Positions 46,614 through 54,936 of a stretch of DNA of 64,000 nt are shown piece after piece. Below the pieces are notes generated by a model. The model was given only the letters and a program-made list of their open reading frames with translations, ran no database searches and was not told the DNA's origin. Location: NCBI GenBank assembly GCA_039045975.1, contig JBCCJA010000007.1:43545-107544 (forward strand), written 5' to 3'. Each line of letters starts with the position of its first letter. Positions within the stretch are counted from its first letter, which is position 1. A program made the position numbers and the translations under genes. Source of the DNA: JBCCJA01 sp039045975 (GTDB lineage: Bacteria > Planctomycetota > Planctomycetia > Planctomycetales > Planctomycetaceae).

Positions 46614-48572
46614 ATGAAGATCGGTCGACTTACCGCCGCAGCGGTGATGTGCGTCTGCGTCGCGACGACGAACGCGGGGCCGATCGTCGGCGACCCGGGC
46701 GAGTTCGGCTCGACGGTGCGGGCGGCCGTCTCGCGGGTCGCGCCGTCCGTCGTGCGGATCGTGCCGATCGGCGGCGTCGACGCGGCTTCCGAAGGCGTCG
46801 GCAGCGCGGGACTGCGGGCCGAGAGTACGGTCGGGCCGACGACCGGGCTCGTCGTGACGGCCGACGGACTGATCGTGACGTCGTCGTTCGCCTTGCTCGG
46901 CAGCCCGGCGGCGTTGCTCGCGGAGTTGCCCGACGGGCGGACCTTGGCAGCGACGCGGGTCGCCGCCGACCGCTCGACATTGCTGACGTTGCTGCGCGTC
47001 GATCCCGGGGACACGCCGCTCGTCCCGGCGACGCCGGCCCGCGCAAGTTCCGCGACCGTCGGGAGGACGGCGGTCGCCGTCGGCCGGGCCTTTTCGAGAG
47101 CCGCGCCGAACGTGTCGACGGGCATCGTGTCGGCGACGGAGCGGATGCGGGGCAGGGCGGTCCAGACCGACGCGAAGATCTCACCGCTGAACTACGGGGG
47201 TCCGCTGGTCGACCTGGAAGGCGGCGTGATCGGCGTCCTGACGCCGATCGGCGTCGGCGGAGCCGGCGTCTCGTTCGACCTCGAACGGTATGACTCGGGC
47301 ATCGGCTTTGCCGTCCCGCTGACGGGCGTCCTCGAATCGCTGCCCGAACTGGCGGCGGGAAAAGACCGATTGCCCGGCCTGCTCGGCATGACGTTCCGCG
47401 GGGGGACGCCGCTGATCGGGGAGCCGGTCGTCGGGACCGTCAGGCCCGGTTCGCCGGCCGACGCGATCGGGCTCGAACCGGGCGACGTCATCGTCTCCGC
47501 CGACGGTAAGCCGATCGACCGGCAGGTCGAACTGCTGATCGCCCTCGGTACGAAGTATGCCGGCGACGCGATTTCGATCACCTATCGACGTGACGACGAG
47601 ACGCGGCGGGGCGAGGCGGAGCTCGCGCCCGAACTCGTGCCGTACGCCCGCGGGTATTTGGGGGTGGTCGGCGAAGATACCCGCGCTCGCCAAGGAATCG
47701 TCGTCAAAGCCGTCGACCCGGACGGGCCGGCGGCGGCAGCCGGGCTCGTCGCCGGCGACGTGATCATCGGCATCGGCTGGGAGGGAAAATTTCTGCGGGA
47801 CGTCGCGGCGATGCGGGCCCGCATGGCCGCGACCGCCCCGGGGGAAAAGACCGAAGTCCAGGTCGACCGACCGTCGGGCGAAGTCGACGGTTTCCCGGTG
47901 ATATTGACCGAAGTCTCGGCGGCCCCGTTCGCGGTCCGAACCGCCGAGACGCCCGCGGCCGTGATCACCGACACGCTTACGGTCGACGACTTCGAGATCG
48001 AGGGCTGGACGCTGACGCCCGAGGGCGACTCGCCGGTCGGACTGTTGGTCTTCTTGCACGCCGACGGCCGGCCGCGACGTGACGAGGCAATCGCCGCGTT
48101 CCGGCCGCTGGCGGCGTCTCGTGGCGTAGCCGTCGTCGGACCGACCGCCGGCGTCGACGGGTCTTGGAAGCCGGCGTCGGTCCGGGCGGTCACGGCCGCC
48201 GTCAAACAGTTCCGTGAAGGCCGGGCCCTCGACGGCGGCCGCGTGGCGGTCGTCGGGATCGGAACGGGCGGGTTCGTCGCCGCGTCGGTCGCGTTCGCCG
48301 AGCGTGATTTGTTCCGCGGACTCGTCGTGTGCGAGTCGAGCCCGCGACTCGGCGTGCCGCCGAACGACCCCGACTTGCCGCTGCTCGTTCTGCGGTCCGA
48401 CCGGCGTCGCGTGCCGGACGACGACGGATTCCTGACCGCGTTACGCGGCGAGAAGTATCCGGTGGCCGTCCGAAACCCGGCGGCGGGCGACGTCGACGGC
48501 GACGGCCCGATCGACCTCGAAGACCTCGCGCCGACGCTCGGTGACTGGATCGACGGACTCCCGCGGTTGTGA
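46614..48572 (+). CDS. triad-less HtrA-like protein, two PDZ and an alpha/beta-hydrolase-like domain
   Basis: A 652-residue exported protein (MKIGRLTAAAVMCVCVATTNA signal). The trypsin-like part has lost all three residues: TSSFALL at the His site, LLTLLRV at the Asp site, LNYGGPL at the Ser site. Two PDZ domains follow (VVGTVRPGSPADAIGLEPGDVI; GIVVKAVDPDGPAAAAGLVAGDVI), then a C-terminal alpha/beta region (GLLVFLHADG, VVGIGTGGFVAAS) that resembles a hydrolase fold with a degenerate nucleophile elbow. The frame is open upstream to 46512; ATG 46614 gives the signal peptide. Last gene of the operon. Confidence 0.75.
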   Translation: MKIGRLTAAAVMCVCVATTNAGPIVGDPGEFGSTVRAAVSRVAPSVVRIVPIGGVDAASEGVGSAGLRAESTVGPTTGLVVTADGLIVTSSFALLGSPAALLAELPDGRTLAATRVAADRSTLLTLLRVDPGDTPLVPATPARASSATVGRTAVAVGRAFSRAAPNVSTGIVSATERMRGRAVQTDAKISPLNYGGPLVDLEGGVIGVLTPIGVGGAGVSFDLERYDSGIGFAVPLTGVLESLPELAAGKDRLPGLLGMTFRGGTPLIGEPVVGTVRPGSPADAIGLEPGDVIVSADGKPIDRQVELLIALGTKYAGDAISITYRRDDETRRGEAELAPELVPYARGYLGVVGEDTRARQGIVVKAVDPDGPAAAAGLVAGDVIIGIGWEGKFLRDVAAMRARMAATAPGEKTEVQVDRPSGEVDGFPVILTEVSAAPFAVRTAETPAAVITDTLTVDDFEIEGWTLTPEGDSPVGLLVFLHADGRPRRDEAIAAFRPLAASRGVAVVGPTAGVDGSWKPASVRAVTAAVKQFREGRALDGGRVAVVGIGTGGFVAASVAFAERDLFRGLVVCESSPRLGVPPNDPDLPLLVLRSDRRRVPDDDGFLTALRGEKYPVAVRNPAAGDVDGDGPIDLEDLAPTLGDWIDGLPRL

Positions 48573-48767
48573 GGCGGTGGGCATGACGTCGGCCGCGTCG
48601 TCGACGGGCCCCGCCCGGTGCCCATAAAACACAGGCCTCCCGCCCGGCAACCGGTCCGTCGTGCTCGCCTACAGCACTTCGTGCTGATTCGTGGCCGCGG
48701 ATAACGCCGTTCGCCCTGCAAAACGTAAAGCCGCGAGCCCCGGACGCACACCGTAGATCAAGTGGAA

Positions 48768-49553
48768 ATGCTCTATCTCCAAGCGGTCATCCTCGGCGTC
48801 GTCCAAGGACTGGCCGAGTTTCTGCCGATCAGTTCCTCCGGACACCTCGTTATCACCGACGAGTTACTCGCGACGTTCGGCCGGGACGCGATGCCGAAGA
48901 CGGGGCTGCCGATGAACGTCGCGCTGCACGTCGGCACGCTGTTTTCGATCTTACTCGTCTGCCGGAAAGAGCTGCTCGCGGCGGCGGTCGATCGGAAAAT
49001 GTGGCTGGCGGTGTCCGTCGCGACGGTCCCGCTCGTGCTGCTCTACCCGTTCAAAGACACGATCGAAGAGGCGTTCGAGTCGGCGTTCGTGGCCGGTTGC
49101 GGGCTGCTCGTCACGGCGACGTTGCTGCTCGTTTCCGAGCGGGCGGGGCGTGACGACGGGACGACGACCGTCGGGCCGCTGCAGGCGTTCGTGATCGGCC
49201 TGTTCCAAATGATCGCGCCCTGCCCGGGCGTGTCGCGGTCGGGCAGCACGATCGCGGGGGGGCTGATCTCGGGCGTCGACCGCAAGACCGCGGCGACGTT
49301 CTCGTTCGTGATCGCGATCCCCGCGATCGGCGGCAGCGCCGCGGCGTCGGTGCTCGACCTGCTCCGGTCCGATACGGATGTAGGGCTGAAGGTCGGGCCG
49401 GTCGCCGTCGGCATGCTGGTTTCGTTCGGCGTGGGCGTGTTGGCCCTGCGGACGATGCTGCGGGTCGTGACCCAAAAGCGACTGTGGCTCTTCGCGATCT
49501 ACTGCGCCGTCGTCGGCACGGCGACGATCGTCTGGCAGACGGTTTCCAGATAG
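48768..49553 (+). CDS. uppP: undecaprenyl-diphosphatase
   Basis: Integral membrane enzyme that recycles undecaprenyl diphosphate for cell-wall synthesis. Both family motifs are present: VQGLAEFLPISSSGHL near the N-terminus and PCPGVSRSGSTIAGG in the middle. About eight spans; 261 residues, near the family norm. ATG 48768 is preferred to GTG 48762 two codons earlier. About 195 bases separate it from the preceding operon; I see no gene or clear terminator there. Confidence 0.93.
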   Translation: MLYLQAVILGVVQGLAEFLPISSSGHLVITDELLATFGRDAMPKTGLPMNVALHVGTLFSILLVCRKELLAAAVDRKMWLAVSVATVPLVLLYPFKDTIEEAFESAFVAGCGLLVTATLLLVSERAGRDDGTTTVGPLQAFVIGLFQMIAPCPGVSRSGSTIAGGLISGVDRKTAATFSFVIAIPAIGGSAAASVLDLLRSDTDVGLKVGPVAVGMLVSFGVGVLALRTMLRVVTQKRLWLFAIYCAVVGTATIVWQTVSR

Positions 49554-49572
49554 CCACCGACCGTGTCGGTGG
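49554..49572. terminator. short hairpin between uppP and the convergent gene
   Basis: CCACCGA and its complement with a 5-nt loop lie directly after the uppP stop, in the 31-base gap before the end of the convergent minus-strand gene. The 7-bp stem and lack of a T run make this a weak terminator candidate. Confidence 0.35.
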
Positions 49573-49584
49573 GCGGGCGTCTCG

Positions 49585-52500
49585 TCAGGCAGGACGCCCG
49601 ATGACACCGGCCGAATCGTCGACGCGACCCTGCCGCCGGGCTTTGGCGCCCCGTCCCACAAGGAAGGACGCGACGGCGGCCGCCCCGGGAGACCACACGC
49701 CCTGGCCGACCGAGAACAGCGCTATCGCGACCGTGGCACCGACGACCACCGACAGCAATGGCCGGGTCGAAGCACGGGACGCCAAGAGGCCGAGCGTTAT
49801 CGCTACCGAAAAAACGAACCCGAGTGCCGCCCCCGACGCGTACGAAGGGAAAACAGCGGTCGCGTCATCGTGGGCGACCACATCGTCAGTCTGAAAACCT
49901 GATCGATGACGCCAGGTCACGTCGTCACGCGTTCGACAAAAGAGGTCGACCGCCGCGGCCACCGACGCGGGCCAAGACTCATCGCCCGCCGGAACGCCGT
50001 CTTCTCCCGCCAAGTCCGCGGAGAAAACACCGGAGGACCAAACGACGGTGCCGGCCACATCGTCCGCGGTCGGGGACGGCCATTCCTTCGCCGTGCTCGG
50101 GGACAACCATTCGAGCATGACGACCTCGTCGTCAGTACTCGTGTCGAGAAGTTCGTCGAGCGGTCGGCCGCTCAAACGTCGCCACCCGCCGACGACCGCA
50201 TCGGTGATTTCGACAGACTCCGGGACATCCAATCCCTCCCGCAGGCAGCGGCCGTCGAAGACCGAGAGGCCGACGACCATGCAATCGACTCTCTTCAGGT
50301 ACGTCGCGTACTTGGGCGTCGCTTCGCGAGTCGGGGGCTCGGATGCGGCGGGCGGCGCCTCATCATCCGACGCGCGGCCGTCGGCGACTTCGGTCAGGCG
50401 AAGGCGAGGTCCCGAAAGGGCCGAAGGCGATACCTCGCCGTCGACAAGACCGAACGTCGTGCCGTCGACGGCCAACGCGACAGGAAAATCAGCCTCGCCA
50501 TCGGCGAACGACCCGGCAGACAAAACGGAGACGGAGGTCGAGTCGCCGGGGATCAATGCCAGCCCGAACTCTTCGAGCGTCCCTTCGACCGGCCGTACCA
50601 GCGGCACGGTCACGTCACGGGGTTGTCGCGTGTCGGTTCGGACTTCCCAGAGGCCAGAAACGACGATTTCCGTTCCGTCGGCGGTGTCGGTCGTGATGAT
50701 CGTGAGAAGTCCGTCGTCGATCCACCAGTCGACGAGGCGTGTCGCCCGGTCTCGGTCGGCTTCGACCGATTCGACGGTCAGGCCGTCGTCGACCCTCCAA
50801 GATGCGAGTAACGGCGAATTACGGGTGCCCCGATCGGAGACGCGTAACGAGCACTCGAACGTGGGCCGGTCGCCGGTGAAGCGAACCTCCTGTCGGACGG
50901 CGGAAGAACGCGTTTCGGTCGGTCCGTTTTCGGCGAGCGTGACAAAGACCTCGGAAGACTCTCCGACCTCGAAGACGACCTCGTCGGCGTCGCGACCACT
51001 TGTCGGCACCGCGCCGAGCGTTGTCCCGCCATCGACCAGCGGCGCGCCGACGAACCGAAAACCACTCGCGGGACGTAGGCTGAGCAGATCAAGGGGGCCG
51101 GCGATCGGAAAACTCAACGAATAGGTGCCGGCCACGCCCGGCTGCTCGGCCGACTGCCAGACAAAGTCGAACTCGGCCGGCCCGGTGTAAGCGGGGCGAT
51201 CGATCACGACCCGCTCAGTCGTGCCATCGACGGACGGACGGACTGCGAAATCGGCGTCGTCGATGCCGCGTGTCGTGACGAGGGCGACTCCCGCGGGCAC
51301 GCCGAATTCCGCCACCCACCGCGACTGCGGCGACGCCGTCTTTTTGACCGGTTCTTCTTGAAGTCGAAGGGAGTAGCTCGCCTCGACGGACACGGGGCTC
51401 ACCGTCATCGCGCAGCGGACACTGGAATCGCCGTCGGACTCGCTGTCGGGCGGAGGGTCCAAAAAAATCGTGACCGGTTGTTGCGGATCCCATCGAAAAC
51501 TCAGCAGACCGTCGGCCGCGGTTTCGTCCCCGAAAACCGACCCGGCCGGGACGGCCCCGCGTCCGTACGTCCAAGACTCGTCCGCGCCGCGAAGAAGAAC
51601 CCGTACGGACGCGGCGGGCGGGCCGCGGAATTCGAGGGCCCGGACCCCGCCCGGCTCGCGCGGGGTCCGTGCGGACGCGATCATCGGCAGGCGGATCTCC
51701 GCGCTCGTGGCGACATCATTCTCTGCGTCGGTCGCAGGGGGCGGCGAAAGGGAATATCCGCCGACGGCGGCCGGCAGCCGGATCGGTCGACCGTCGAACT
51801 CGGCCGCACGGTCCGCGCGGAGCGTCAGGCCTTCGAAGGGCAGGGCGATGCGGCCTGCCGGACGAGCCGGCGGAACGGTCACGACCACCGTCGCGTCGAC
51901 CTCAAAGACGCCCTGCGGCAACGACTGAATTTCATAAGTCACCGACTCGTAAATGACCGGACCGAAGACTTCGTCCGCGGCTGAACGGCGATCGGGCGGT
52001 GGATCATCCGCGATCACCGAATCGGCCGGGCCGATCCACGCCGCGATGAACAACGCAGGTAGGCCGCGGGTTATTAGCGTGCTCGGCAGGTCTACCGGGC
52101 GTCGCCGTGACGACTTGCGGCGTCCGTAAGACCGGTCGAGATCGGAAATCCAGACGCCGCAAATGAGACCGAAGAGAATCGCGGCAGCAGTTTGCAGACC
52201 GACTGTCGCACCGAAAGACCACGCGACCGCGGGAGCCGCAAACGCACCGGTCACGGCGACCGACCACGGCGGCAACGCCTGGAATGACCGACGGAGTCTT
52301 CGAATCGCATAGCCCGCGACGGCCGACAGGGCGGCCCACGCGATACACCAGTTCGCGAGGGCGCCTTCGTGAACGACCCGGACTTCCGACGGGAGGTCGA
52401 AGAAAGCGGCCGCGGGGTCGCCGAGGCCGGCCGCTACGCGAGTTCCCGACGCGGTCAGGACTTCGTGCCGATAGGCGACCGGCGGGCGACTGGCGAAGGG

Positions 52501-52608
52501 CCTGGGAACCAGGTGACGGTCGACGACGAGACCGCCTGTGCCGGCCCCGCCGTACACGACCGACACCCGTCCCGTCCTGTCGGGGAGATCCAGGCGGTCA
52601 CCCCGCAC
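49585..52608 (-). CDS. giant exported protein, C-terminal part (in-frame continuation of 52672-54936)
   Basis: A 1,007-codon open frame that starts inside a beta domain with no signal peptide. Residues about 95-180 are hydrophobic (WCIAWAALSAVAGYAI; GLQTAAAILFGLICGVW), then comes a long series of beta-sandwich-like domains, and two spans near the C-terminus (LGFVFSVAITLGLLAS; LLSVVVGATVAIALF). The frame is the same as that of the upstream gene: only a TAG and 21 sense codons separate them. It is most likely the 3' part of one gene interrupted by a nonsense change. If translated separately, the start would be GTG 52608. Function unknown. Confidence 0.6.
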   Translation of the reverse strand: MRGDRLDLPDRTGRVSVVYGGAGTGGLVVDRHLVPRPFASRPPVAYRHEVLTASGTRVAAGLGDPAAAFFDLPSEVRVVHEGALANWCIAWAALSAVAGYAIRRLRRSFQALPPWSVAVTGAFAAPAVAWSFGATVGLQTAAAILFGLICGVWISDLDRSYGRRKSSRRRPVDLPSTLITRGLPALFIAAWIGPADSVIADDPPPDRRSAADEVFGPVIYESVTYEIQSLPQGVFEVDATVVVTVPPARPAGRIALPFEGLTLRADRAAEFDGRPIRLPAAVGGYSLSPPPATDAENDVATSAEIRLPMIASARTPREPGGVRALEFRGPPAASVRVLLRGADESWTYGRGAVPAGSVFGDETAADGLLSFRWDPQQPVTIFLDPPPDSESDGDSSVRCAMTVSPVSVEASYSLRLQEEPVKKTASPQSRWVAEFGVPAGVALVTTRGIDDADFAVRPSVDGTTERVVIDRPAYTGPAEFDFVWQSAEQPGVAGTYSLSFPIAGPLDLLSLRPASGFRFVGAPLVDGGTTLGAVPTSGRDADEVVFEVGESSEVFVTLAENGPTETRSSAVRQEVRFTGDRPTFECSLRVSDRGTRNSPLLASWRVDDGLTVESVEADRDRATRLVDWWIDDGLLTIITTDTADGTEIVVSGLWEVRTDTRQPRDVTVPLVRPVEGTLEEFGLALIPGDSTSVSVLSAGSFADGEADFPVALAVDGTTFGLVDGEVSPSALSGPRLRLTEVADGRASDDEAPPAASEPPTREATPKYATYLKRVDCMVVGLSVFDGRCLREGLDVPESVEITDAVVGGWRRLSGRPLDELLDTSTDDEVVMLEWLSPSTAKEWPSPTADDVAGTVVWSSGVFSADLAGEDGVPAGDESWPASVAAAVDLFCRTRDDVTWRHRSGFQTDDVVAHDDATAVFPSYASGAALGFVFSVAITLGLLASRASTRPLLSVVVGATVAIALFSVGQGVWSPGAAAVASFLVGRGAKARRQGRVDDSAGVIGRPA

Positions 52609-52671
52609 GTCGAGGCGAACGGTCGACCCGTCGTCGGCAAGAAATGTGGCAGACCGCGGGGCGACTTCGGC

Positions 52672-54936
52672 CTATAGGCCGACGCCCGCGGCCGCACCAG
52701 GAAGCCCCCCCCGCCAGTCGAACTCGAACACGTGCGAGTCACCGTCGGGGTTCGCGGCCAGACGGCTCGTGACGTCGACTTCGCGAGGTTGCGACTTCGC
52801 GTCCGGGTCGAAGGTAAACGCGGTGATGCCCCGCTGATTAATCAAAAAGACGACCTCCGAGTCGTCAGAAACTTCGGACCTGTCGCTCGTCCCCGGGAAA
52901 ATCTGTCCGTCTTTCAGAACCTTAATTCGGTCCGCGACGTCGCCGGAAAGAGTCAACGTCACGTCGGTTAAGCGTTCGTCAGGTACGGGAATGACACACT
53001 GGAGATCCGCCTCGAGGACACGCCGACGGATGGCCCGCGAAACGAAGCGCTCGTTCGGCTCAGTCACCCTTAACAGGTCGGGCAGCTTCACGACGCGGAC
53101 CGGCCCGTCACTGGCGGCGTTCTCGGTCTCTACAGAGGCGTCCGGGCGTCGCGTCTGCCACTCGAATTTCGAGGGACCGAGCCTCTCGCGTATCCACTCT
53201 GCCGTCGGCACAAACGACAGGTCGAAGTCGATCGTCTCGACGAGTTGATCGCCCACGATCCGGATCGAAACGTCCGCGGCCGACGGGCCGGCGGTAGGCT
53301 CGGGATTCCACTCGCGGAGGATGCGCGACTCTCGACCGACCGCCCTTGAGCCGCTCACGCGATTAGGTCGCAGGACGGTTTCGGAGGCTTCGGGATCGGT
53401 CGCGAACCCGGAAGTCTTATTTCGGTCCCAGACCGCGGTGACGTAGCTCGACCCGGCCGAATTCACCCCGATCAATCTCACGAAAGCTTCCGGCGGCGTC
53501 TCGTCGGCGGCTTGAAGCAGCAGCGACACTTTCAGATCGCGTGTGGCCTCGACCGCGACAGGGAGGCTCACGAAGACCCGCCGTTGTCCGTCCTCCGCCG
53601 TATTCACGGTGTAGGGGGCTTGCCTCCATGCCGGCGACTTCGGCCGGTCCGAGTCTTCGCGGACGTGCACCGACAGCAGGTCCCAACCGGGCGGCAACGT
53701 CGCCGCGACTTGGTACCGCGTCCCGCCTCCCGAAGAGATCGCGAAGACAGATTCGCATAGCTTCGGCCAGGACGGGTCGGCCAAGTAATGGGTGGCCGTC
53801 GCCGTCGGCCGCGAGTCGCGCTCTACCAAGTCGATGTCGACCGACGCGTCCGCGCGGACGACGTCATATCCAAGCGTCATGGTTTCGGCGTCCAGTCTTT
53901 CGGACGTCTCCGCGGCGACGCCGTTCGTGACGATCCCGCGCAGGTCCCATCCGTCATTTAACGTGAGCGAGTACGTCAGAGCGGTCGGCAGGGCGCCGTC
54001 GGGAATCATCAGCGGGAACCGATGCCGCGACGCGACATCGGCGCCCGAGGTCGTGACGACCGTGATCGCCCGACCGGCCTCGGACAAAGGCTCGTCCAAA
54101 CCGACTTCGACCGTGTCGTTTTTACGGACGAAAGGCACCGGGTAGCCGTCGGCCTCGACACGAGTGACTTCGTCGCCGATCGCGATCGGGAACCGGAGCA
54201 CATCGACCGTGCCACCGAATGCGGCGACACGGAGAGTCGCCGAGTGGCCGAGGCCGAGATCGGACGCGACCGTCGAAAGTGTCCCCGACACGGTCAGCGT
54301 CGTGCGGACCGCCTGCGGCAAGGGTTCGAAGAATTCCAAGTCGAGATTGCTCCGCCCGCCGGCTTCGACGACGACCCGCCCGTCGGTCTTGCCGGCGATC
54401 ACGGCACCGCCGCCCGCCCGAACTTCCGCGAGACGACCTCTTAATTCGACCTGTGAGATACCCGAGCCGGGCAAGACAACAGACAGACGGCGGCCCGACC
54501 CGACGTCGGCCAGCGGGGCGGCCCAGTCGGCAGAGACGGTCAGACGCTCATCCCGATCACCCCGCGGCGCCCACAGGACGAGACGACCGTCGACATCGAC
54601 CCCGCCGAAGACGTCGGAACTCTCACCGTCCTCGCGGCGAAATTTCTCAAAGACAATGCCACGGAAGTCGGTCACGACTCGATCGCAACCTTGCGGGAAG
54701 GTCCACGTCACCCGCCCCACGACGGCACTCTCGGTGACCCGGCCGCGGTAGATCGCCCTCTCGAACGTCGCGACGTGCGACGCGGCAGAAGTCGCATCGA
54801 GCGAGTCCTCCACGATCCCGGCATCGGGCCCCTCGGCCGCGTCCGTCCGTGCTCCGCAGACAGCAATCAAGAGGATCGCGACGCAAACGCCCGCATGGGC
54901 CGCACTTCGAGACGGACATCGAACCGCCGCGCTCAC
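52672..54936 (-). CDS. giant exported protein, N-terminal part (ends at in-frame TAG)
   Basis: 754 residues. A signal peptide (SAAHAGVCVAILLIAVCGARTDAAE) is followed by beta-rich domains with many Asp/Glu/Arg/Thr and no recognised enzymatic motif (examples: SHVATFERAIYRGRVTES, TYSLTLNDGWDLRGIVTN, YQVAATLPPGWDLLSVHV). It stops at TAG 52672-52674; the same frame then stays open through 49585. If joined, the product would be about 1,783 residues. GTG 54936 overlaps the preceding stop by 4 bases (GTGA), linking it to the gene at 54933. Related in style to that protein (LPPGWDLLSV versus LPPGFDIVDV), so the two may be paralogous. Confidence 0.68.
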   Translation of the reverse strand: MSAAVRCPSRSAAHAGVCVAILLIAVCGARTDAAEGPDAGIVEDSLDATSAASHVATFERAIYRGRVTESAVVGRVTWTFPQGCDRVVTDFRGIVFEKFRREDGESSDVFGGVDVDGRLVLWAPRGDRDERLTVSADWAAPLADVGSGRRLSVVLPGSGISQVELRGRLAEVRAGGGAVIAGKTDGRVVVEAGGRSNLDLEFFEPLPQAVRTTLTVSGTLSTVASDLGLGHSATLRVAAFGGTVDVLRFPIAIGDEVTRVEADGYPVPFVRKNDTVEVGLDEPLSEAGRAITVVTTSGADVASRHRFPLMIPDGALPTALTYSLTLNDGWDLRGIVTNGVAAETSERLDAETMTLGYDVVRADASVDIDLVERDSRPTATATHYLADPSWPKLCESVFAISSGGGTRYQVAATLPPGWDLLSVHVREDSDRPKSPAWRQAPYTVNTAEDGQRRVFVSLPVAVEATRDLKVSLLLQAADETPPEAFVRLIGVNSAGSSYVTAVWDRNKTSGFATDPEASETVLRPNRVSGSRAVGRESRILREWNPEPTAGPSAADVSIRIVGDQLVETIDFDLSFVPTAEWIRERLGPSKFEWQTRRPDASVETENAASDGPVRVVKLPDLLRVTEPNERFVSRAIRRRVLEADLQCVIPVPDERLTDVTLTLSGDVADRIKVLKDGQIFPGTSDRSEVSDDSEVVFLINQRGITAFTFDPDAKSQPREVDVTSRLAANPDGDSHVFEFDWRGGLPGAAAGVGL

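Noticed and set aside
52455..52742. Alternative frame across the G8 run at the end of the split giant gene
   Set aside because: Shifting at the G8 run gives a Pro/Arg/Ser-rich frame of 95 codons that does not join the downstream frame; the in-frame TAG is the simpler explanation.
49585..54936. Recent horizontal transfer as the reason for the broken giant genes
   Set aside because: No transposase, tRNA-linked repeat or clear composition change is seen at the borders.
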